NCBI GenBank assembly: GCA_015066515.1
Contig: SVOH01000001.1
Location: 1 to 64,000 of the forward strand
Direction of reading: 5' to 3'
From: Oscillospiraceae bacterium
GTDB taxonomy: Bacteria > Bacillota > Clostridia > Oscillospirales > Acutalibacteraceae
Length of the DNA: 64,000 bases
Part shown: positions 25,630-35,892 of the stretch, piece after piece
Numbering within the stretch: position 1 is the first letter of the stretch
Layout of the letters: each line of letters begins with the position of its first letter
Translations under genes and position numbers: made by a program
The notes under the pieces: model-generated
What the model was told of the DNA's origin: nothing
The model's input: the letters and a program-made list of their open reading frames with translations, nothing else
Database searches by the model: none

Positions 25630-28020
25630 ATGAAAATTTCACTAAAAGCATTAAAATATTACGTGGATATAAACGTTCCCGTACAGGAACTTTGCGACCG
25701 TATGGTTATGGCAGGCTTTGAGGTTGAAAGCATTGAGTGTGAGGGCGAAAATATTAAAAATGTTGTTGCTGCTCGCATTGTAAAGCTTGAACCTCACACT
25801 GACAGCGACCATCTACAAATTTGCCAAATGGATATCGGCAAAGACGAGCTTGTTCAGATAGTAACAGGCGCACAAAACATAAAAGAGGGTGACCTCGTTC
25901 CCGCGGCACTCGACAACAGCGACCTACCAAACGGTATGCATATTAAAGCCGGCAAGCTTCGCGGCGTAGAGTCAAACGGTATGCTCTGTTCGGGCGAAGA
26001 GCTTTGCCTTACCGAAGAGGACTATGAGGGTGCAAGCGTTCACGGTATTCTTATTCTTAAAGGTGACTGGAAGCCGGGTACCGATATGCGTGAGGTTCTA
26101 GGTCTTGACGATTATATTATCGACTTTAAAATCACCGCTAACCGCCCAGACTGTAACTGCTTTATGGGCGTTGCAAAAGAGGCGTCTGTTGTTTTGGGCA
26201 GTGCTTATCATCCGCCCGTACCAAGCTATAAAACAGTTGGCGAAAACATAACCGATTATGTTGACGTAGAGGTTAAAAACTACGACCTTTGCCCACGTTA
26301 CGTAGGTAGAGTGGTTAAAAATCTGCGCATTAAGCCATCTCCTGCTTGGATGCAAAAGGCGCTTACAGCATCGGGTATGCGACCAATTAACAACATCGTT
26401 GACATTACCAACTTTGTTATGCTTGAAACCGGTCAGCCAATGCACGCGTTTAACTATAATGATCTCGCCGACAAAAAGATTATTGTTCGTAATGCGGCAG
26501 AGGGCGAAAAGATTACTACACTTGACGGTAAAGACTACAATCTTACCACCGATATGCTTGTAATCGCCGATGGCGAAAAACCGTCCTGCCTTGCAGGTAT
26601 TATGGGTGGCAAAGAGAGCGAAATCGAAGACGATACAAAGGATTTATTCCTTGAATGTGCTAAATTCCGCCGTGACAGCGTTAGAAAAACCGGTCGTGCA
26701 CTCGGTATTCGCACCGAATCAAGCGGCCGCTTTGAAAAGGGCGTTGACATCGTAAACGTAGGCTTTGCAATGGATCGTGCGTTACAGCTTATTTGCGACC
26801 TTGACGCAGGCGATATTATCGACGGTGTAATCGATAAAAACGAGGGCCTCCCCGAAGATAAGATTTTAAACGTTACATCAAAGAGTATTGTCGAGCTTTT
26901 GGGCGTAGATATTCCCGAAAGCAAAATGGTAGAAATTTTAAATAGCCTTTGCTTGCCAACTACCGCAAAAGACGGTGTTTTAACCGTAAGGGTGCCGTCA
27001 ATTCGCGATGACATAGAGGGCAGAGCAGACCTTGCAGAAGAGGTTATGCGTATATACGGCTACGACCACATTGTTGGTACACCAATGCGTGGCGACGTAA
27101 TGCGTGGCAAAAAGCTACCCGCCCGCGTAAAGAGTGATAAAATGAAATCACTTCTTTGTGGTATGGGTTGTTATGAAATTGCAACCTACTCGTTTATAGC
27201 GTCGGGTGCGCTTGACACACTAAATCTCCCCGAAGATGATGCCCGTCGCAACGTAGTAAAGCTTATTAACCCACTTGGTGACGAATATTCTACTATGCGT
27301 ACACAGCTTGTTACCAGTATGCTTACGGTTATGGCTACAAACATTAACCGTAAAATAGAGGCGGGCAGATTCTTTGAAGAAAGCAAACGCTTTATTCCAA
27401 AAGCTTTACCTGTTACTGAACAGCCCGACGAGCTACCGACACTTTGTATTGGTCTATACGGCAAGGATGAAGATTTCTTCACCCTTAAGGGTATTGTAGA
27501 AGAGCTTATGACACTCTTTGGTGCGCATACACAGTATAAGCGTTCAAACGAAAGCTATCTGCACCCCGGCCGTCAAGCAGAGGTGCTTGCAAATAACGTT
27601 TCGTGCGCAGTGCTTGGTGAGGTTCATCCTGCGGTTGCTAAAAACTATGACATCGACACACGTGTTTACGTTGCCGAAATCAAGCTCGATGTACTCTACG
27701 GCATAAATAAGCGTAAGGTCACCTACAAGCCTCTTCCAAAATTCCCTGCAGTTGAGCGTGACTTTGCAATGCTTTGTGACAAGGATATTCCCGTTGGTGA
27801 TTTAGAGCGTGCTATTATATCGGGCGGCGGCAGATTGCTCGAGAAAGTTAAGCTTTTTGACGTATATCAGGGCTCACAAATACCAGAAGGCAAAAAGAGT
27901 GTGGCTTATAGTGTATGGCTCCGCTCTGCCGAGGGTACCCTTACCGACGCACAAATAGATGACGCAAGCCAAAAAATCATTGCTAAACTTGAAAAATTGG
28001 GCGCCGAATTGCGCAAATAA
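25630..28020 (+). CDS. pheT: Phenylalanyl-tRNA synthetase beta subunit
   Basis: 796-residue beta subunit with the normal order of domains: EMAP/OB tRNA-binding domain (about 40-150), B3/B4 editing domain (about 210-385), B5 DNA-binding-like domain (about 400-475), inactive catalytic-like domain, and C-terminal anticodon-binding FDX-ACB domain. Full family length. Co-transcribed with pheS. Confidence 0.97.
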   Translation: MKISLKALKYYVDINVPVQELCDRMVMAGFEVESIECEGENIKNVVAARIVKLEPHTDSDHLQICQMDIGKDELVQIVTGAQNIKEGDLVPAALDNSDLPNGMHIKAGKLRGVESNGMLCSGEELCLTEEDYEGASVHGILILKGDWKPGTDMREVLGLDDYIIDFKITANRPDCNCFMGVAKEASVVLGSAYHPPVPSYKTVGENITDYVDVEVKNYDLCPRYVGRVVKNLRIKPSPAWMQKALTASGMRPINNIVDITNFVMLETGQPMHAFNYNDLADKKIIVRNAAEGEKITTLDGKDYNLTTDMLVIADGEKPSCLAGIMGGKESEIEDDTKDLFLECAKFRRDSVRKTGRALGIRTESSGRFEKGVDIVNVGFAMDRALQLICDLDAGDIIDGVIDKNEGLPEDKILNVTSKSIVELLGVDIPESKMVEILNSLCLPTTAKDGVLTVRVPSIRDDIEGRADLAEEVMRIYGYDHIVGTPMRGDVMRGKKLPARVKSDKMKSLLCGMGCYEIATYSFIASGALDTLNLPEDDARRNVVKLINPLGDEYSTMRTQLVTSMLTVMATNINRKIEAGRFFEESKRFIPKALPVTEQPDELPTLCIGLYGKDEDFFTLKGIVEELMTLFGAHTQYKRSNESYLHPGRQAEVLANNVSCAVLGEVHPAVAKNYDIDTRVYVAEIKLDVLYGINKRKVTYKPLPKFPAVERDFAMLCDKDIPVGDLERAIISGGGRLLEKVKLFDVYQGSQIPEGKKSVAYSVWLRSAEGTLTDAQIDDASQKIIAKLEKLGAELRK

Positions 28021-28074
28021 GATTAATTAAATAAAAATTAAGACAATCTTATTAAAATTTTTCTTGAATTTTTG

Positions 28075-28080
28075 TATAAT
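28075..28080 (+). promoter_or_regulatory. Possible ireB promoter (-10 only)
   Basis: A perfect TATAAT 48 bases before ireB, with no convincing -35 at the right distance (TTAAAA at 28052-28057). Confidence 0.4.
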
Positions 28081-28127
28081 GCAGTATAAAATAAAGATAA
28101 TAATAAATTAGAGCGAGGTGCGTTATA

Positions 28128-28373
28128 ATGAACGATAGAACCATGACCTTTTCTATAGGCGACCAGACGGAGCAAGAAATAAGAAACATTTTAACAACAG
28201 TTTATGATTCTTTAAAAGAGAAGGGCTATAATCCAATCAATCAGATAGTAGGTTATATTTTGTCGGAGGACCCGACCTATATCACCACCCATAATAACGC
28301 CCGCAACCTTATTCGCCGCATTGACCGTGATACATTGTTGCAGTCACTTGTGCGTTATTATCTTACCGCGTAA
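28128..28373 (+). CDS. ireB: IreB family regulatory phosphoprotein
   Basis: 81-residue protein of the IreB/YrzL (UPF0297) family. It is a substrate of the PASTA kinase IreK in Enterococcus and a regulator of cephalosporin resistance there. The characteristic [21 protein letters not shown] segment and [10 protein letters not shown] are intact, including an N-terminal threonine region. GCGAGGTGCG precedes the ATG. It is followed at once by a terminator; the frequent neighbours ruvX and a DUF1292 gene are absent. Confidence 0.93.
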   Translation: MNDRTMTFSIGDQTEQEIRNILTTVYDSLKEKGYNPINQIVGYILSEDPTYITTHNNARNLIRRIDRDTLLQSLVRYYLTA

Positions 28374-28388
28374 AATTAAAGTTTGCTT

Positions 28389-28418
28389 GAGCGAGGACTT
28401 TGTTCCTCGCTCTTTTTT
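28389..28418 (+). terminator. ireB terminator
   Basis: GAGCGAGGA / TCCTCGCTC stem, 6-base loop, TTTTTT tail. Confidence 0.9.
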
Positions 28419-28497
28419 GTGTTTTATACTTGATAAAAATCATATTATATGGTAATATAATATGAATACATATCGTTTGTAGAAAGGGGTAAGGTTT

Positions 28498-29316
28498 ATG
28501 GCAGATAACCGCCCGATAGGCGTTTTTGATTCGGGACTTGGCGGACTTACCGTTGCTCGCGAAATAATGAAGCTGTTACCAAATGAAAACATAGTTTATT
28601 TTGGTGATACGGGACGTGTACCTTACGGTACAAAGGGTCGCGATACCATTCGCAAATATGCGCTTCAGGATGAACGCTTTTTGTTAAGCCACGACGTAAA
28701 AATGATAGTTGCCGCTTGCGGCACGGTGTCGTCTGTTGCGGCCGATACAGCAGAATGCTTACCCGTTCCTTTTGTAGAGGTTGTGTCTCACTCGGTGCGT
28801 GCGGCAGTAGCAGCTACCAAAAACGGTAAAATCGGCATTTTGGCGACCAGCGCTACCATAAACAGCGGTGCACATAAAAAGCAAATACTAGAATCCTTGC
28901 CAAGTGCACAGGTTGTTGAATCGGCAGGCACTTTGCTTGTACCTATAGTTGAAGAGGGCTGGACCGCACTAGACGACACGGTTGCTATAGAAACACTACG
29001 ACGATATTTAAAACCAATGATAGATGCCGGTGTCGACACACTCATTTTAGGCTGTACACATTTTCCTGTGCTTTCAAGCATTATTCGTAACGTTTTGGGA
29101 AATACCGTTACGCTTATAAACATGGGCGAGGCTACTGCCAAAGCAATACAACAAATGCTCAATGGTACTAACAGTCTTAACGATGGTAAAAGTCCCACCG
29201 AATATAGCTTTTACGCAAGTGATAAAACAAAGTCTTTTGAAAAAACAGTAAAGGTATTGCTTGGCGATTACAACAAGGACTTTGAAATAGAACAGGTAGA
29301 TATTGAAAAAATATGA
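28498..29316 (+). CDS. murI: Glutamate racemase with altered catalytic loop
   Basis: 272-residue enzyme supplying D-glutamate for peptidoglycan. FDSGLGGLTV at 10-19 and LGCTHFP (second catalytic Cys) are canonical. The first catalytic loop reads AACGTVSS, keeping Cys74 but with Gly75 where the family usually has Asn (ACNTASA). The start has AAAGGGG upstream. It leads a tight run of genes to the nitroreductase at 37 kb and overlaps the DUF1934 gene by 4 bases. Confidence 0.93.
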   Translation: MADNRPIGVFDSGLGGLTVAREIMKLLPNENIVYFGDTGRVPYGTKGRDTIRKYALQDERFLLSHDVKMIVAACGTVSSVAADTAECLPVPFVEVVSHSVRAAVAATKNGKIGILATSATINSGAHKKQILESLPSAQVVESAGTLLVPIVEEGWTALDDTVAIETLRRYLKPMIDAGVDTLILGCTHFPVLSSIIRNVLGNTVTLINMGEATAKAIQQMLNGTNSLNDGKSPTEYSFYASDKTKSFEKTVKVLLGDYNKDFEIEQVDIEKI

Positions 29317-29732
29317 AAAAGATTTTAGTAAAAGTAAAGGGTACACAGGTCATTGACGGGGAGAGCGCCGTTATAGAGCTTACCACCGAGGGCACACTTC
29401 GTGAGTTTGAGGGCGATTATATTATTACCTACTCAGATGACCCTACTGAATCGGGCACTCAAACAAAAACCCAGCTTACAATTCAAAAAAACGGTACCGT
29501 AATTTTAGATAGACGTGGAGATTTAAATTCACGACTGATTATTACCGAGGGCGAGAGAAATAACTGCCTTTATGCCATACCTCAAGGCAGTATGACACTT
29601 GGTATTTACGGCAAGCAGGTCAAAAGCAATATGTCCTCTTGCGGCGGTAGTTTAAAAATGGTTTATTCAATAGATATGAATCTCACACCTCTTAGCGACA
29701 ACAAGGTAGAGATTTTTGTGGAGGAAAGATAA
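29313..29732 (+). CDS. DUF1934 beta-barrel protein (YwiB-like)
   Basis: 139-residue protein of the DUF1934 family, a calycin-like small beta barrel of unknown ligand. In Bacillus the homologue ywiB also precedes argS. Overlaps murI by ATGA; argS begins one base after its stop. Confidence 0.85.
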   Translation: MKKILVKVKGTQVIDGESAVIELTTEGTLREFEGDYIITYSDDPTESGTQTKTQLTIQKNGTVILDRRGDLNSRLIITEGERNNCLYAIPQGSMTLGIYGKQVKSNMSSCGGSLKMVYSIDMNLTPLSDNKVEIFVEER

Positions 29733-29733
29733 A

Positions 29734-31422
29734 ATGTCAATTTTAGTTAGTGAATCAAAAAAGCAACTTAAAAATTTACTTATAAATGCGGCAAAAGCCG
29801 CAATAGAAAATGGCGAACTTTGCGAAGCGGAGCTTGCGCCCTTTAAAGTAGAGGTTCCCGCTGATCGCAAAAACGGCGACTATGCAGTAAATGCGGCTAT
29901 GGTGTGGGCGCGCGGCTTTAAATCGGCTCCTCGTGCTATTGCCGAAAAACTAATGGCAAACATAGATTTTGACGGAACGTTTATTGAAAAATACGAAATT
30001 GCAGGCCCCGGTTTTATAAACTTTTTCTTGTCGGACAAGTATTATGCTAACATTGTTGCCGACGTTATTACAAAGGGTGACGACTACGGCAAAAGCAACT
30101 TTGGCGAAGGCAAGCGCGTGCTTGTAGAGTTTGTTTCTGCCAACCCCACAGGCCCTATGCACATAGGTAACGCTCGCGGCGGCGCATTGGGCGACTGCTT
30201 GGCGGCTGTAATGAGTGCGGCAGGTTATTACACCGAGCGTGAATTTTATATAAATGATGCGGGTAACCAAATAAATAAGTTTGGTTTATCTCTTGATTTA
30301 AGATATCAACAAATTTACGCCGACGGCGTTGAAATGCCTGAGGATTCTTACCACGGTGATGATATTATTGCTCACGCAAAGGCTTTTGCCGAAATAAATG
30401 GTGACAAGTATATGTCTGCCGACGAGGCTACACGCCGCAAGGCTTTGGTAGAATTTGCGTTGCCTAAAAATATTCAAGGACTAGAAGACGACCTTGGTAA
30501 ATACCGCATAAAATATGATACTTGGTTTCGCGAGAGCACCTTGCACAACAACGGTGAAGCTGCTCGTATAATAGAACTGCTTAAGCAAAGCGGTCACACC
30601 TACATTCAAGAGAATGCCCTTTGGTTTAAGGCTACTGACTTTGGTTGCGATAAAGACTTTGTGCTTGTTCGCGCTAACGGTGTGCCTACCTACGTTGTGC
30701 CTGACATTGCCTACCACTACAACAAGCTTGAGGTTCGTAAGTTTGACAAGGCAATTGATATTTTGGGTGCCGACCATCATGGCTATGTGCCTCGTCTTAA
30801 AGCGGCGCTTACCGCCCTCGGTGTAGATGCTGACCGACTCGACGTTGTGCTTATGCAAATGGTACGTCTTGTGCGTGACGGCGAGGTTATTAAGGCTTCA
30901 AAACGTTCGGGTAAAGCAATTACACTCGTAACGCTTCTTGATGAAGTGCCGATTGATGCCGCAAGATTTTTCTTTAATTTGCGCGAGCCAAACTCTCACT
31001 TTGACTTTGACCTCGACCTCGCAGTAAGCGAGTCAAACAGCAACCCTGTTTACTATGTTCAGTATGCGTATGCCCGTATATGCAGTATTTTGCGCAACTT
31101 GGCAGAAGACGGCATTACAAAACGCGACTGCACCGCAGAAGAATTATGCTTGCTTAACGCTCCCGAAGAGCGCGAGCTTATTATTCATATTTCGGCTCTT
31201 ACCGACGAAATTATTCAGTCGGCAAAATCTTATGACCCTGCGCGCCTTACCCACTATGTAAACGAGCTTGCTACCAAGTTCCACAAATTTTATGCGGCTT
31301 GTCGAGTTAAGGGTGACGACGAAGCGCTTACACAAGCCCGTCTTAACCTTTGCTTTGCTACAGGCATTGTTATTAAAAACGTGCTTGATATGATGAAAAT
31401 TTCCGCTCCTGAGAAAATGTAA
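29734..31422 (+). CDS. argS: Arginyl-tRNA synthetase
   Basis: 562-residue class I synthetase. It has an N-terminal additional domain, the HIGH-type motif PMHIGNARGG, a KMSK-like loop replaced by IKASKRSGKAITL as in many ArgRS, and a C-terminal DALR anticodon-binding domain. GAGGAAAG lies before the ATG at 29734; an in-frame earlier ATG at 29716 would overlap DUF1934 and lacks a ribosome site. Confidence 0.97.
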   Translation: MSILVSESKKQLKNLLINAAKAAIENGELCEAELAPFKVEVPADRKNGDYAVNAAMVWARGFKSAPRAIAEKLMANIDFDGTFIEKYEIAGPGFINFFLSDKYYANIVADVITKGDDYGKSNFGEGKRVLVEFVSANPTGPMHIGNARGGALGDCLAAVMSAAGYYTEREFYINDAGNQINKFGLSLDLRYQQIYADGVEMPEDSYHGDDIIAHAKAFAEINGDKYMSADEATRRKALVEFALPKNIQGLEDDLGKYRIKYDTWFRESTLHNNGEAARIIELLKQSGHTYIQENALWFKATDFGCDKDFVLVRANGVPTYVVPDIAYHYNKLEVRKFDKAIDILGADHHGYVPRLKAALTALGVDADRLDVVLMQMVRLVRDGEVIKASKRSGKAITLVTLLDEVPIDAARFFFNLREPNSHFDFDLDLAVSESNSNPVYYVQYAYARICSILRNLAEDGITKRDCTAEELCLLNAPEERELIIHISALTDEIIQSAKSYDPARLTHYVNELATKFHKFYAACRVKGDDEALTQARLNLCFATGIVIKNVLDMMKISAPEKM

Positions 31423-31441
31423 AAAGAAAGGATGACCTGCT

Positions 31442-32890
31442 ATGAAAATGGATAATAGAAATCTTACAATGCTTATGGACCTTTATGAAATGACCATGGC
31501 AAACGGCATTATGCAAAGTGATATGCGTGATACTATCACATATTTTGATATGTTCTTCCGCCGTGTGCCCGACAATGGTGGTTATGCCATTATGGCAGGT
31601 ATTGAGCAGCTTATAGATTACCTTAATAATCTACATTTTGATGATAGCGATATCGAATATCTAAAATCGCTAAACCTATTTTGTGATGAATTTATAGACT
31701 ATCTTCGTGATTTTAAGTTTTGTTGTGACGTTTGGGCTGTACCCGAGGGTACACCAATCTTCCCGAATGAGCCTATTGTTACTGTACGCGGTCCCGCAGT
31801 TCAGGCAATGCTTATTGAAACGATGGTACTGCTTACCATCAACCATCAATCGCTTATCGCTACCAAGGCCAACCGTATAGTTCGCGCTGCAAAGGGACGT
31901 CCCGTTATGGAGTTTGGTGCGCGCCGCGCACAAGGTGCTGATGCCGCTTATTACGGTGCCAGAGCCGCAATAATCGGCGGTTGCGCAGGTACGTCAGACA
32001 TTAAGACCGCAAAGGATTTTGGTACAAAGGCAAGCGGTACCATGGCTCACAGCTGGGTACAGCTTTTCCCCGACGAATACACCGCATTTAAAACCTATGC
32101 CGAAAAATACCCCAACAGCTGTATGCTGCTCGTTGACACCTACAATGTGTTAAAGTCGGGTATTCCAAACGCTATTAAGGTTTTTGACGAAGTATTAAAA
32201 CCGCTTGGTTGCCGCCCGCTTGGTATTAGAATTGACAGCGGTGATATTGCATATCTTTCTAAAAAGGCACGCAAAATGCTTGATGATGCGGGCTATCCCG
32301 ACGCTAAAATCTGCGTTTCAAACTCACTCGACGAGTATCTTATTCGCGATATGGATATTCAAGGCGCTTGCATCGACAGCTACGGCGTAGGTGAGCGACT
32401 GATTACTGCGTCAAGCGAGGCTGTTTTCGGCGGTGTTTACAAGCTTGTTGCCACCGAGCAAGACGGCGTAATCACACCAAAAATTAAAATTAGTGAAAAT
32501 ATTGCCAAAATTACAATTCCCGGCGTTAAAATCCCGTGGAGACTTTACGACAAAGAAACCAACAAGGCAATAGCCGATGTTATTACCCTTAATCATGAAA
32601 AGATCGACGACTCAAAGCCTTACGAAATTTTCGACCCAACTTATACTTGGAAGCGTAAGACTATTACTAACTTCAAAGCGCGCAAGCTACAGGTTAAGAT
32701 TTTTGAAGAAGGGCGTCAAGTTTATACTTCACCGTCGGTTTCAGAAATTGCCGCTTTAAGAGAAGAACTTGTAAACAACCTTTGGGATGAGGTTAAGCGT
32801 TTTGAAAAGCCACATAGTTACTATGTAGACTTAAGCCAAGATCTTTGGGATCAGCGCAATGAACTTTTAAACAAAGCAAATAAAAAGTAA
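31442..32890 (+). CDS. pncB: Nicotinate phosphoribosyltransferase
   Basis: 482-residue enzyme joining nicotinate to PRPP for NAD salvage. It shows the N-terminal MLMDLYEMTMANG motif, FGARRAQG in the active site, the RIDSGD PRPP region, and the long C-terminal domain of the clostridial form. No other NAD genes are adjacent. A second in-frame ATG at 31448 is an alternative start. Confidence 0.95.
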   Translation: MKMDNRNLTMLMDLYEMTMANGIMQSDMRDTITYFDMFFRRVPDNGGYAIMAGIEQLIDYLNNLHFDDSDIEYLKSLNLFCDEFIDYLRDFKFCCDVWAVPEGTPIFPNEPIVTVRGPAVQAMLIETMVLLTINHQSLIATKANRIVRAAKGRPVMEFGARRAQGADAAYYGARAAIIGGCAGTSDIKTAKDFGTKASGTMAHSWVQLFPDEYTAFKTYAEKYPNSCMLLVDTYNVLKSGIPNAIKVFDEVLKPLGCRPLGIRIDSGDIAYLSKKARKMLDDAGYPDAKICVSNSLDEYLIRDMDIQGACIDSYGVGERLITASSEAVFGGVYKLVATEQDGVITPKIKISENIAKITIPGVKIPWRLYDKETNKAIADVITLNHEKIDDSKPYEIFDPTYTWKRKTITNFKARKLQVKIFEEGRQVYTSPSVSEIAALREELVNNLWDEVKRFEKPHSYYVDLSQDLWDQRNELLNKANKK

Positions 32891-32904
32891 AGGAACGTAA
32901 ACCA

Positions 32905-33450
32905 ATGAAAAAGATTTTTTGTCTTGTTCTTTGTATGATTTTTGTTTTTTCGTTTGCAGCTTGCGGTAAAGACAGCGGCAAAAAAATCGAGCACAGCATT
33001 GACATTGAGTACTATGCAAAGCTAGGTCAGATAAACGACCTTGAGTACAAACTCGGTGACAGTATCGAAAACACAAAATCACAATTAAACCAAACCACCG
33101 ATGACCACGGTGAGTCAAATTATTACGACTACACGTCGGGTGACTACACAGTTATGACCGACGGTGCCGTTTGCGCTTGCTACAAAACTGATGATGAGGC
33201 GGCCGGTATAACCCACATTGTGAAATACGGCGACGCTTACGGCTTTACGGTAGGCGACGTATCAACTCAAATTCGTGATGTTATGTCGGGTTTGGGCTAT
33301 GACGCTACCGAACGCGAAGCCACAAGAGATGATATTTTCTTCTTGCCTGCAGGCGCCGATATGACCGTTTTGGAATATAAAATAAAGGACACAACCCTGC
33401 TTTTTGTATTTCAAGAGCATGCGCTTAGCGCAACATTAATTAGCAAATAA
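32905..33450 (+). CDS. Predicted lipoprotein of unknown function
   Basis: 181-residue protein with a lipoprotein signal peptide (residues 1-19) and lipobox SFAAC, lipid-modified at Cys20. The mature part is hydrophilic and acidic with no recognised domain; its two halves share EYKLGDS-like stretches. It is encoded between pncB and lon with short gaps, so it is probably part of the same transcript. Confidence 0.8.
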   Translation: MKKIFCLVLCMIFVFSFAACGKDSGKKIEHSIDIEYYAKLGQINDLEYKLGDSIENTKSQLNQTTDDHGESNYYDYTSGDYTVMTDGAVCACYKTDDEAAGITHIVKYGDAYGFTVGDVSTQIRDVMSGLGYDATEREATRDDIFFLPAGADMTVLEYKIKDTTLLFVFQEHALSATLISK

Positions 33451-33477
33451 TTTCAATTTAGGAGACCCCAATACTTT

Positions 33478-35877
33478 ATGATTTTAGACGAAAACCAAAT
33501 AGGCGGCACTTTTCCGGCAATGGCACTCAGGGGACTTGTCGCTTTTCCGAATATGATGTTAACTCTTGATGTTGGCAGAAAAAAATCGGTGCGTGCGCTT
33601 CAGTTCGCAATGGACAAAAACGTTCCGATTTATCTCGTAACACAAAAGGACGTCGGGGTAGAAGACCCAAACAAAACCCATCTTTACGATGTGGGTTGCC
33701 TTTGCCGTGTGCGTCAGGTCCTTAAAATGCCCGACGGCGGTGCAAAGGTGCTTGTTAAAGGTGTTTATCGCGCCCGTCACATCAATTTTACCGACAATGG
33801 CGCACACTATGTTGCAACCATAGAAAAGTGTGATGATAAACCCATCCGCAACCGAGATGTTTATATTGAAACGCTAATTCGCCGTATTAGAACCGAGTTT
33901 GAGCGTTATGCCATAGTTGCGCAAAATCTACCCGAAGACATTATTTTAAACGTTGAAAAAAGTAAAAATTTAGGCGAGCTGTGTGATTTTATAGCTTTCA
34001 ATATTCCTGCTCCATATGACGATAAGCAGTACGTTCTTGAACAGCTCAACGTTGTGACCCGCGCAAAAATATTACTTGAATTGCTACAAAAAGAGCGTGA
34101 GGTTACTGAAATTGACAACCGAATCGGTCAAAAAACTCGAGCAGTAATTGACGAAAATCAGCGTGACTATTACCTGCGTGAGCAAATGAAGATAATAAGC
34201 GAAGAGCTTTACGGTGATGATGCCGCAAACGAAATTGATGAATACCATCAAAAAACCGAACTTCTAAACGCTTCCGATGCTGTAAAAGAAAAAATTCACA
34301 CCGAAATAAACAAGCTTTCAAAAATGCCGCAAGGCGCCCACGAAAGCACGGTGTCTCGCGCATATATTGAGGCTTGTCTCAGCTTGCCTTGGAACAAATG
34401 CGACAATACGGTTGTTGATATCAAAAAGGCGCAAAAAATACTTGACCGCGATTTTTACGGTATGAAAAAGGTAAAAGAGCGCATTTTAGAGGCTTTGTCC
34501 GTGTATGCACTTTCACCCGAAAGCCGCGGTAATATTCTTTGTTTATACGGACCTCCCGGCGTTGGTAAAACCTCTATTGGCAAAACCATTGCCGAATGTA
34601 TGGGTAGAAAATATCAGCGTATTTCGCTTGGCGGTATGCATGACGAGGCTGAAATACGCGGGCATAGAAAAACCTACATAGGCGCTATGATGGGTAAAAT
34701 TCTTACCGCATTCAAAAATGCAGGCACTTCTAATCCCCTTATACTCCTTGATGAAATTGATAAGTTAGGCTCTGACTATAAGGGCGACCCTGCAAGCGCA
34801 CTTTTAGAGGTTCTTGACCCCGAACAAAACTGCAATTTTACCGATAATTTTCTTGAAATGCCGTATGATTTAAGTCGCGCAGTATTTATTACAACCGCAA
34901 ATTCGCTCGACACTATTCCTGCGCCACTGCTCGACCGTATGGAAGTGGTATCGCTTGACGGCTACACAAGAGAGGAAAAGTTTAATATTGCAAAGCGCCA
35001 CATTATACCACGTGAGATTGTTTCTCACGGACTTACAACAAAAATTTGTCGCTTTGCCGACAGTGCAATTTATTCAATTATTGATTTTTACACTCGCGAA
35101 GCGGGTGTACGTAAGCTACAGCGCTGCATAGGCTCGCTCTGCGGTAAAGCCGCAAAGAAAATTGCCGAAGGTAGTGCCAAAAAGGTTAATATTAAGGCTA
35201 GCGACCTTCAAACTATGATAGGGCACAAAAAATATCGCCCCGATGCAATCTTACCTCAAGACGAAATCGGCATTATAAACGGTCTTGCTTGGACACAGGT
35301 AGGCGGCGAAATTATGCAGATGGAGGTAGCTATTCTTTCCGGTTCGGGAAAAACTGTACTTACCGGTAATCTCGGTGACGTTATGAAAGAATCCGCCGAG
35401 GCGGCCATTACCTTTGTACGTGCAAACGCAGAAAAATACGGAATTGATACAGAGTTTTACAAAACACGTGACATTCACATTCACGCAACTGAATCAGCCG
35501 TGCCAAAGGATGGACCAAGTGCAGGCGTCACCATTACAACCGCACTTATTTCGGCACTTACCAACCGTCCCGTACGTCGCGATATTGCAATGACGGGCGA
35601 GGTATCTATCCGCGGTCGCGTGCTCGCTATTGGCGGACTTAAAGAAAAGGCAATGGCGGCATATCGCGGCGGAGTAAAACGTGTGTTTATTCCGTATGAT
35701 AATATTCCCGACATTGACGAAGTTGATGAAAAGGTACGCGAAAATGTTGAATTTGTACCTGTAAAGTATGTAACAGAAATTATTGAACTTGCACTGCTTC
35801 CACTTGACGACGACATTACAAAAAGCGATACATACTTCACTTCACAAAATCAAAAATCTGCAACTATAAGAAATTAA
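33478..35877 (+). CDS. lon: ATP-dependent protease Lon
   Basis: 799-residue AAA+ serine protease that degrades damaged and regulatory proteins. N-terminal LON substrate domain (about 10-210), Walker A GPPGVGKTS at 358-366, Walker B LILLDEIDK, and the protease domain with catalytic Ser681 in KDGPSAG and a lysine in GGLKEKAMAA. Followed by engB as in many Firmicutes. Confidence 0.97.
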   Translation: MILDENQIGGTFPAMALRGLVAFPNMMLTLDVGRKKSVRALQFAMDKNVPIYLVTQKDVGVEDPNKTHLYDVGCLCRVRQVLKMPDGGAKVLVKGVYRARHINFTDNGAHYVATIEKCDDKPIRNRDVYIETLIRRIRTEFERYAIVAQNLPEDIILNVEKSKNLGELCDFIAFNIPAPYDDKQYVLEQLNVVTRAKILLELLQKEREVTEIDNRIGQKTRAVIDENQRDYYLREQMKIISEELYGDDAANEIDEYHQKTELLNASDAVKEKIHTEINKLSKMPQGAHESTVSRAYIEACLSLPWNKCDNTVVDIKKAQKILDRDFYGMKKVKERILEALSVYALSPESRGNILCLYGPPGVGKTSIGKTIAECMGRKYQRISLGGMHDEAEIRGHRKTYIGAMMGKILTAFKNAGTSNPLILLDEIDKLGSDYKGDPASALLEVLDPEQNCNFTDNFLEMPYDLSRAVFITTANSLDTIPAPLLDRMEVVSLDGYTREEKFNIAKRHIIPREIVSHGLTTKICRFADSAIYSIIDFYTREAGVRKLQRCIGSLCGKAAKKIAEGSAKKVNIKASDLQTMIGHKKYRPDAILPQDEIGIINGLAWTQVGGEIMQMEVAILSGSGKTVLTGNLGDVMKESAEAAITFVRANAEKYGIDTEFYKTRDIHIHATESAVPKDGPSAGVTITTALISALTNRPVRRDIAMTGEVSIRGRVLAIGGLKEKAMAAYRGGVKRVFIPYDNIPDIDEVDEKVRENVEFVPVKYVTEIIELALLPLDDDITKSDTYFTSQNQKSATIRN

Positions 35878-35892
35878 AAGAAGGTGACCGTA

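Noticed and set aside
26535-27014. 159-codon minus-strand open frame within pheT
   Set aside because: Antisense shadow; serine-rich composition typical of reversed coding DNA.
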